64,000 nt of DNA, taken from NCBI RefSeq assembly GCF_000166135.1, contig NC_014666.1:8570601-8634600 (forward strand). Direction: 5' to 3'. Shown here piece after piece: positions 58,987 to 64,000 of the stretch; positions within the stretch are counted from its first letter, which is position 1, and each line of letters starts with the position of its first letter. A program made the translations under genes and the position numbers. The notes under the pieces are model-generated. The model saw only the letters and a list, made by a program, of their open reading frames with translations. It did not search any database and had not been told where the DNA came from. Source of the stretch: Pseudofrankia inefficax (GTDB taxonomy: Bacteria > Actinomycetota > Actinomycetes > Frankiales > Frankiaceae).

Positions 58987-61507
58987 CCCGAAGCAGGCCG
59001 CCACCAGTGCGCCCGGCCGGACCGCCCACGGCGTCGAGCACGAGGCCGCCCACGGGAGCGCGCCCCCGGCGCGCGCCGGGGCCACGCCGGCGCTGCTGCG
59101 CATGCAGCGCTCGCACGGCAACCGGCACGTCCAGCGGGTGGTCGCCTCCGCGCGCGCGTCCGGCGCGTCCTCCGCGCGCGCGTCCGCCGCCCCGGGCCCG
59201 GTCCCCACGTCCGCTGGCGCGGGCCTGCTGGTCGGCCCGTCCCACGGCCCGGCCGAGTGGGCGGCCGACGACGTCGCCCAGGCCGTCGCCGGCGTCGCGG
59301 TCCCCGCCGGCGGCCCGGCGCCCGCGCCGCTCGCCGCGCCCGAGGTCGGCGACGCCGGCGGCGCGCTGTCGCCCTCGACGTCGGCCGCGGTCCTCGCGGC
59401 CCGCTCGGGCGGCCACCGCGTCCCGTCGTCGCTGCTCGCCCGGACCGAGGCCGCGGTGGGCGCCGACCTGGGTGGCGTGCGCCTGCATGTGGGCCGGGAT
59501 GTCGACGCACTGAGCGACGCGATGTCCGCCCGCGCCTTCACCATCGGTCAGGACGTGTTCGTCCACCGGGCCGACTACCGCCCGGGCACCCCGGGCGGCG
59601 ACGCGCTGATCGCGCACGAGCTCGCCCACGCGGCGAGCCCGGGGCCGGGGCCGGCCCGGGTGCGGCGCAAGGGCCGCAAGCTCGGGGCGGCGAAGGCGGC
59701 GCTGAACAACATCGGCATCAGCTTCGCCAAGACCGCCGGCGGCCCGCTCTACGACCTCTTCCACTGGCTCTGGTATTTCAAGCGGTCGAAGAAGTCGGGC
59801 GTCAGCTACGAGAACCGGGTCGACCTGCATCCCTTCAAGGACCTGCTCAAGTACGCCGGCAATCCGAAGAAGGAGGGCGGGAAGGCAAAGCTGGCCGCCG
59901 AGGACTCCGTCAAGCGGTACGGCCTGCCTGGCATCGGGCATGTCCTGCATTTCCTGCGAATGATGGGCAGCAGCCTGCTGAAGCGGGTCGCGTCCTACAC
60001 GAGCTGGCTCGCACTTCTGTGCACCCTCATCGGCTTCGCTCCGGGCGCGCAGGTCGCGCTCCCCGTCGCGGCCGCGCTCGGGACCGTCGCCCTCGTGCTC
60101 AACGCGGTCAAGACCGGCATCGACTTCGTCACGAACTCCTGGACGCTCGTCCTGGCCTGGATTCGCTACATCTGCCTGGACGACCCCACCTACGTGGACT
60201 CTCCTGACGTCGCCCTGTATATCGAGTCGTACAAGGAGTACCGCAAGACTCGCGGTGAGCTGTTCGACGACGCTCTCAAGCTGGGCCTGGGCGGCCTTCT
60301 GTCCGGCGTCGGTTCGGCAGCCCAGTCGGCCACCCCGAACGAGGCGTTCGTCTCCGGCGCGGACAAGTACTTCACACAGTTCGCGAGCCCGAGCGCCTCG
60401 GTCGGGACGGCGATCAAGAACGAGGCGACCTTCGACGCGCACAACGCGGGCGAGAAGTTCGCGGCGGAGAAGATCCCTGGCGCGTTCACCGGAGAGGCCA
60501 CCGGTAACTACACGAGCTGGATGACCAAAGGCCGCCTGGAGGAGAACCGGAACGCCAAGCTCCAGACGGTGGGGACGGACACGCTGCGGGACAGCCCGAA
60601 CGTCCAGATGCTGCTCAGCGCCAACACGATCGGGAAGGTCAACGAGCAGGCGACCACCCGCGAGGCGGGCGTTGACACAAAGAAACCCATTGCCCGGTCG
60701 AAGCTGCCCGGGCCGCCAGGTACGACCCTCAAGGGCATGGCCGGGCTGCTCGTGAACCCGCTGGGCGCGATCGCCACCATCCTCATGATGGCCGCGGACA
60801 TGTGCGTGTTGTTCAGCGGCAAGAGGGGGTCGCAGGCCGCGCCCACCCACGATCCCGGTCCCCCCGCGCCCACCTACGATCCCGGTCCTCCCGCGCCCAT
60901 CCCGATTCCCGACCCGCCGTCCGCCGCCGCCCTCGCGCAACAGGCCGGGCCGCCGAAGAAGCCGAAGAAGGGCAAGAACCGTCGCGGGAGACGCAAGAAG
61001 GGCGCCAAGACGATCGTCGTCCGATCGAGCGAGCCGACCGTCAAGTCAGGCGAAGACGAGAGCGTGGGCGGAGTTCACGTCACTCCGTCGGCCCAGGTCC
61101 GGGTGCAGGACCCGGCGGACGGGGTGCCGAGCCTCGACCCGGACGCTCACGCGGCGCGGTCCGGCGAGACGGAGTCCGACGACAATCTGATCCGCGTGCC
61201 GGCAGACCTCGCCGTCCAGTCGCCAACGTTTCCCGATACGGCGGCTCGGGTCGCCGAGGAGCAGATGACGTACGGGTCGGTCCAGGGCGCGCTGCCGTCG
61301 CTGTCGGAGCGGCCGAGAGCCAACCCGGCTGAGATATCGCGGGTGGGCGTGGAGAACTTCGTCGTACGGGAGCTCAACCGGATCCGCCAGACAATCGCCG
61401 ACGAAGGCGTCCGCACCCGCGAGATGGCCGGGATGTTCAGCGCCAGCCGGGACGCGGTGGAATCGCTCGGCGAGAGCTCGCGGGAACTTTCGAAGAACTC
61501 GAACTAA
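58961..61507 (+). CDS. DUF4157 protein, candidate eCIS cargo
   Basis: An 848-aa protein. Residues 45-60 contain the LRMQRSHGNRHVQRV motif common at the front of eCIS-associated DUF4157 proteins. The DUF4157 metallopeptidase-like domain spans about 145-225 with HELAH at 219-223. A long hydrophobic segment lies at 348-384 and another at 592-618, then Pro-rich repeats and a Lys/Arg-rich stretch near 665-690. The C-terminus is acidic and helical. Start GTG 58961 has GAGGG five bases before it. It is last in the cluster after the ATPase, the usual place for payload genes. Toxic activity is inference. Confidence 0.85.
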   Translation: MHVRTSATDPKQAATSAPGRTAHGVEHEAAHGSAPPARAGATPALLRMQRSHGNRHVQRVVASARASGASSARASAAPGPVPTSAGAGLLVGPSHGPAEWAADDVAQAVAGVAVPAGGPAPAPLAAPEVGDAGGALSPSTSAAVLAARSGGHRVPSSLLARTEAAVGADLGGVRLHVGRDVDALSDAMSARAFTIGQDVFVHRADYRPGTPGGDALIAHELAHAASPGPGPARVRRKGRKLGAAKAALNNIGISFAKTAGGPLYDLFHWLWYFKRSKKSGVSYENRVDLHPFKDLLKYAGNPKKEGGKAKLAAEDSVKRYGLPGIGHVLHFLRMMGSSLLKRVASYTSWLALLCTLIGFAPGAQVALPVAAALGTVALVLNAVKTGIDFVTNSWTLVLAWIRYICLDDPTYVDSPDVALYIESYKEYRKTRGELFDDALKLGLGGLLSGVGSAAQSATPNEAFVSGADKYFTQFASPSASVGTAIKNEATFDAHNAGEKFAAEKIPGAFTGEATGNYTSWMTKGRLEENRNAKLQTVGTDTLRDSPNVQMLLSANTIGKVNEQATTREAGVDTKKPIARSKLPGPPGTTLKGMAGLLVNPLGAIATILMMAADMCVLFSGKRGSQAAPTHDPGPPAPTYDPGPPAPIPIPDPPSAAALAQQAGPPKKPKKGKNRRGRRKKGAKTIVVRSSEPTVKSGEDESVGGVHVTPSAQVRVQDPADGVPSLDPDAHAARSGETESDDNLIRVPADLAVQSPTFPDTAARVAEEQMTYGSVQGALPSLSERPRANPAEISRVGVENFVVRELNRIRQTIADEGVRTREMAGMFSASRDAVESLGESSRELSKNSN

Positions 61508-61511
61508 CCGG

Positions 61512-61551
61512 CGGCGGCGGTAGGGCGGCGGATCCCGCCCTACCGCCGCCG
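61512..61551. terminator. 17-bp perfect hairpin closing the eCIS cluster
   Basis: 61512-61528 and 61535-61551 are exact complements around a 6-nt loop, five bases after the DUF4157 stop. It also overlaps the 3' end of the leftward membrane gene, so it may stop both. Confidence 0.75.
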
Positions 61552-62010
61552 GGCCAGCACCGCGGCGACGCCGGCTCCGGTGAAAAGGACGACGGCGATG
61601 ACGGGCAGCGACCAGCCCCAGCCGATCTCGGCGCGCAGCGCGTGGCTGTAATCGATCGCGGGCAGCCGGCGGAGCGCCGGCCCGAGGAACGACGACACGG
61701 CGACGCACAGCACGACCGCGACGGGCGCCCCCACCGCCGCCGTGACCAGCGCGGCCGCGGCCTCCCGCCCCGGGCTCGGGCCAATGCCCGCCTCCCGCTG
61801 CTCCCGCTCGGAGTCCGTGTCGACGAGCAGCAGCAGCACCGCCGCCGGCAGGAGCACGAACAGCAGGCGGAAGGCGACGCCCACGAACGAGGCGAGCCCG
61901 GGCACGTCATGGCGGAACACCGCCCCGAGCAGCGTCCCCGCCGCGCCGACCATCACACCGATCACCGCGAGCGCGCTGGCCCCGCGCAGACCCGCGCGCA
62001 CGACGTCCAC
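61540..62010 (-). CDS. Small four-helix membrane protein
   Basis: A 156-aa protein I do not recognise. Hydrophobic segments lie at about 10-30, 42-65, 88-112 and 134-152, with an acidic loop EREQREAGIGPSPGREAA between the second and third. The end is Arg-rich. It converges with the DUF4157 gene over 32 bp. No family assigned. Confidence 0.7.
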   Translation of the reverse strand: MDVVRAGLRGASALAVIGVMVGAAGTLLGAVFRHDVPGLASFVGVAFRLLFVLLPAAVLLLLVDTDSEREQREAGIGPSPGREAAAALVTAAVGAPVAVVLCVAVSSFLGPALRRLPAIDYSHALRAEIGWGWSLPVIAVVLFTGAGVAAVLARRR

Positions 62011-62143
62011 GCGAGAACCCTATGGTCAACCGCCGCCTCCGTCCGCCAGACCGAAGACCCGACCCGACCCGACGCGACGACGGTGAACGGGCTCGCGACC
62101 TCCGGGTCGGCCCAGCCGGGACAGCCACCGGGTTCGGGCGCGG

Positions 62144-62962
62144 TCAGGCGAGCTGAGTTCCGCCGTCTACGGAGAGAATCTGGCCGGTGATGAACGCGGC
62201 GGCGTCGCAGGCGAGGTAGACGGCGGCGGCGCCGATCTCGGCGGGATAGGCGGTCTGGCGCTGGAGCAGGGTGCGACGGCCGATCGAGTGGAGCTGTTCG
62301 GCCCGGGTGGCGGCGAGCCGCGCGAAGACCCCGTTGGGGTGCCACCGACTTCCTGAGCTGGCGGCCTGTTCGGCGTCCTGCGGGAGGGTGCCGTAGGGCG
62401 CGATGGCGTTCACGGTGATGCCGTGCTGACCGACCTCCTTGGCCAGGACCTTGGTGAACGCGTGCACCGCGCCCTTCATCGCCGAGTACACCGCGAGCAA
62501 CGGGTCGCCGACGATTCCCGAGGTCGACCCGATGTTGATGATCCGCCCGCTCCCGCGCCCGATCATCCCGGGGAGCACCGCGTGGGTGCAGTTCAACGTG
62601 CTCAGGAAGTTCAGCGCGATGTCTCGTTCCCAGGTCGCGGGATCCGAGTCGACGAACGCGTCCATGTCGACATTGCCACCGACGTTGTTGACCAGCACGT
62701 CGATCCCGCCGAACCGTTCACCGACTGCGGCGACGACGGCCGCCACCTGGGCGCGGTCGGTGACGTCGGCGGCCTGCCACAGCACGTCCTTGGCGCCCTG
62801 TTCCAGCAACTGCTCGCAGACCCGCCGGCCCTGCGCCTCGTCGCGGCCGACGATGACGACGCCGGCAGCCTCCTCGGCGAACGCGAGCGCGATCGCCCGG
62901 CCGATATTGGCATTGCCGCCGGTGACCACCACCGTGCGGCCGGCTAACCCGGTCTTCACCAT
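62144..62962 (-). CDS. Short-chain dehydrogenase/reductase
   Basis: A 272-aa SDR. The cofactor loop TGGNANIG lies at 14-21, with Asn in place of the usual Ala/Ser. The second-strand end VGRDEA favours NADP through Arg40. The active site is Ser146 or Ser148 with Tyr159 and Lys163 (YSAMK). The substrate part has QAASSGSRWHPNGVFARLAATR, unlike the first SDR of the window. It starts 10 bp after the dehydrogenase gene, and the two probably form one operon. Confidence 0.9.
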   Translation of the reverse strand: MVKTGLAGRTVVVTGGNANIGRAIALAFAEEAAGVVIVGRDEAQGRRVCEQLLEQGAKDVLWQAADVTDRAQVAAVVAAVGERFGGIDVLVNNVGGNVDMDAFVDSDPATWERDIALNFLSTLNCTHAVLPGMIGRGSGRIINIGSTSGIVGDPLLAVYSAMKGAVHAFTKVLAKEVGQHGITVNAIAPYGTLPQDAEQAASSGSRWHPNGVFARLAATRAEQLHSIGRRTLLQRQTAYPAEIGAAAVYLACDAAAFITGQILSVDGGTQLA

Positions 62963-62972
62963 GCTCTCCTTC

Positions 62973-64000
62973 TCAGCCGGTCGGGAGGTCTACGAGGATC
63001 TTCAGGCGACGGCCGGCCCGCAGGTCGTCGAAGACCTCGCGCAGCTCGTCGAGACCGACCTGCTCGACCCAGCCCTTTGTCGGAAAGGCACCGCCGGCCA
63101 TGAGGTCGATCACCCGGGCGAAGACACCGGGGGCATATCCCAGTGAACCGGTGAGCTCGATCTCCGAACGGGTCAGCACCCACGGGGTGAAGGAGACCGC
63201 CTGTCCGGAAAAGGCGATGCCGACATACCGCCCGCGGGCCCGGAGAACGGCAGGAGCCGCCGCGAAGGTGGCCGCGGCGCCGGCACAGTCCACCGCGACG
63301 TCGACGCCCCGACCCGCCGTGCGGCGGCGCACCTCGTCCGCCACGTCCGTGGCTTCCGGATCGAGGACGTCCGCGACACCGAGCGCGGCGACCGCCGCTC
63401 GCCGAGCGGGCGCGGGCTCGACCAGAAGAATGTCCTCGACCCCGACGGCCCGCAGGCCGAACATGACGCCGATCCCGATCGGCCCGGCGCCGAACACCAC
63501 CGCGGACTGGCCCGGTTCGACGCCGGAACGAAGAACCCCGTTGAACGCCACCGACATGGGCTCCACGAGGGCGCCTTCGGCCAGCGACATCGACGCCGGA
63601 AGTCGATGCACCATCGTCGCCGGCACCACCGTGAATCCGGCCAGCCCACCGCCGTGCGAGCAGATCCCGTGCGTCATCACTTGCCGGCACAGCTGCGGCA
63701 GCCCGGCGTGGCAGCGGTCGCAATCACCACAGGAGTAAAGGGGCTCGACGCAGACCTGGTCTCCGACCGCGACGTCGGCGACGCCCGCGCCGACCGCGGC
63801 CACGACGCCGGCGAACTCGTGACCCATGACCTGAGGAAGGACGCCGCCGGTCAGCGGGTGTGGCACGGTCGTGCAGGCCCGCGGACCCGCGAAGAACTCG
63901 GCCAGGTCGGTACCGCACAGGCCGTTGTGCGCCACGGCCAGCTTCACCTCGCCCGCTCCCGGTTCCGGTTCGGGTATGTCCTCGATCCGGATGTCCTGCG
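62973..64000 (-). CDS. Zinc-dependent alcohol dehydrogenase, 5' end outside window
   Basis: Medium-chain dehydrogenase. The frame continues to the window edge, where it reads QDIRIEDIPEPEPGAGEVKL, a normal N-terminus, so only a short piece is missing; GTG 63947 is not the true start. Catalytic zinc residues: CGTDLAEFF and GHEFAGVV (His-Glu). The structural zinc loop has four Cys in CGDCDRCHAGLPQLC. The NAD fold is AVVFGAGPIGIGVMFGLRAVG. Resembles butanediol/sorbitol-type dehydrogenases; substrate unknown. Followed by the SDR. Confidence 0.93.
   Translation of the reverse strand, partial: QDIRIEDIPEPEPGAGEVKLAVAHNGLCGTDLAEFFAGPRACTTVPHPLTGGVLPQVMGHEFAGVVAAVGAGVADVAVGDQVCVEPLYSCGDCDRCHAGLPQLCRQVMTHGICSHGGGLAGFTVVPATMVHRLPASMSLAEGALVEPMSVAFNGVLRSGVEPGQSAVVFGAGPIGIGVMFGLRAVGVEDILLVEPAPARRAAVAALGVADVLDPEATDVADEVRRRTAGRGVDVAVDCAGAAATFAAAPAVLRARGRYVGIAFSGQAVSFTPWVLTRSEIELTGSLGYAPGVFARVIDLMAGGAFPTKGWVEQVGLDELREVFDDLRAGRRLKILVDLPTG

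Noticed and set aside
58961-61507. DUF4157 protein as a proven zinc protease toxin
   Set aside because: HELAH is visible, but the third ligand and activity cannot be judged from sequence alone; only a candidate payload is claimed.
36145-61551. eCIS as a tRNA-Glu-borne integrative island
   Set aside because: No integrase and no duplicated tRNA-Glu end are seen within the window; nearness to a tRNA alone is not enough.

Overview
The window is very GC-rich with uniformly high third-position GC. It carries lipoproteins with actinobacterial lipoboxes, an FxSxx-COOH RiPP locus, a xylose ROK/ABC regulon and a two-sheath contractile injection cluster. Together these point to a filamentous actinobacterium. 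My impression is a Frankiaceae/Pseudofrankia-like genome, but that is inferred from gene content only. No CRISPR array, rRNA or replication origin was seen.

Layout. (1) 1-4.4 kb: an SpoIIE/PP2C phosphatase cut by the window start, a type-B carboxylesterase lipoprotein and a papain-like protein. (2) 4-7.4 kb: a HTH-Mop molybdopterin-binding protein followed by modABC. (3) 7.4-10.4 kb: a leftward P450-SDR cassette with a TetR gene downstream and a perfect 18-bp palindrome just upstream of the P450. (4) 10.6-23.7 kb: a conflict/RiPP island. It holds a leftward SIR2 - STAND-TPR - TIR-WD40 operon whose WD40 repeats keep an exact 138-bp period. A divergent FxsT-like NTPase/TPR gene follows, then an oppositely oriented fxsA-fxsB-HExxH operon. 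The precursor peptide ends in F-Q-S-S-I, which fits the FxSxx-COOH rule. (5) 24.2-27.3 kb: a decayed integrative element flanked by a 44-bp direct repeat of the tRNA-Phe 3' half, with a frameshifted tyrosine recombinase beside the intact tRNA-Phe. tRNA-Asp follows. (6) 27.9-36 kb: xylose use, with xylA and xylB divergent, then a ROK regulator and xylFGH, closed by a strong hairpin. (7) 36.1 kb: tRNA-Glu. (8) 36.9-61.5 kb: an extracellular contractile injection system (eCIS, phage-tail-like) with two sheaths, two tubes, hub/spike/PAAR, wedge genes, an S74 fibre, embedded LuxR and SARP regulators, the AAA+ ATPase and a large DUF4157 protein as likely cargo. A ~220-bp palindrome-ended insertion lies inside it. 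(9) 61.5-64 kb: a small membrane protein, an SDR and a zinc alcohol dehydrogenase cut by the window end.

How the genes work together. In the conflict island, FxsB (radical SAM) and the HExxH protein would modify FxsA. FxsT is the NTPase/TPR partner, and the adjacent operon supplies two NAD-type effector domains (SIR2, TIR) with a STAND switch and a WD40 sensor. In the eCIS, sheath, tube, spike and baseplate form the particle, the AAA+ protein probably acts in sheath handling, and the SARP/LuxR pair probably controls expression. In the xylose region the ROK protein probably represses both import and catabolism.
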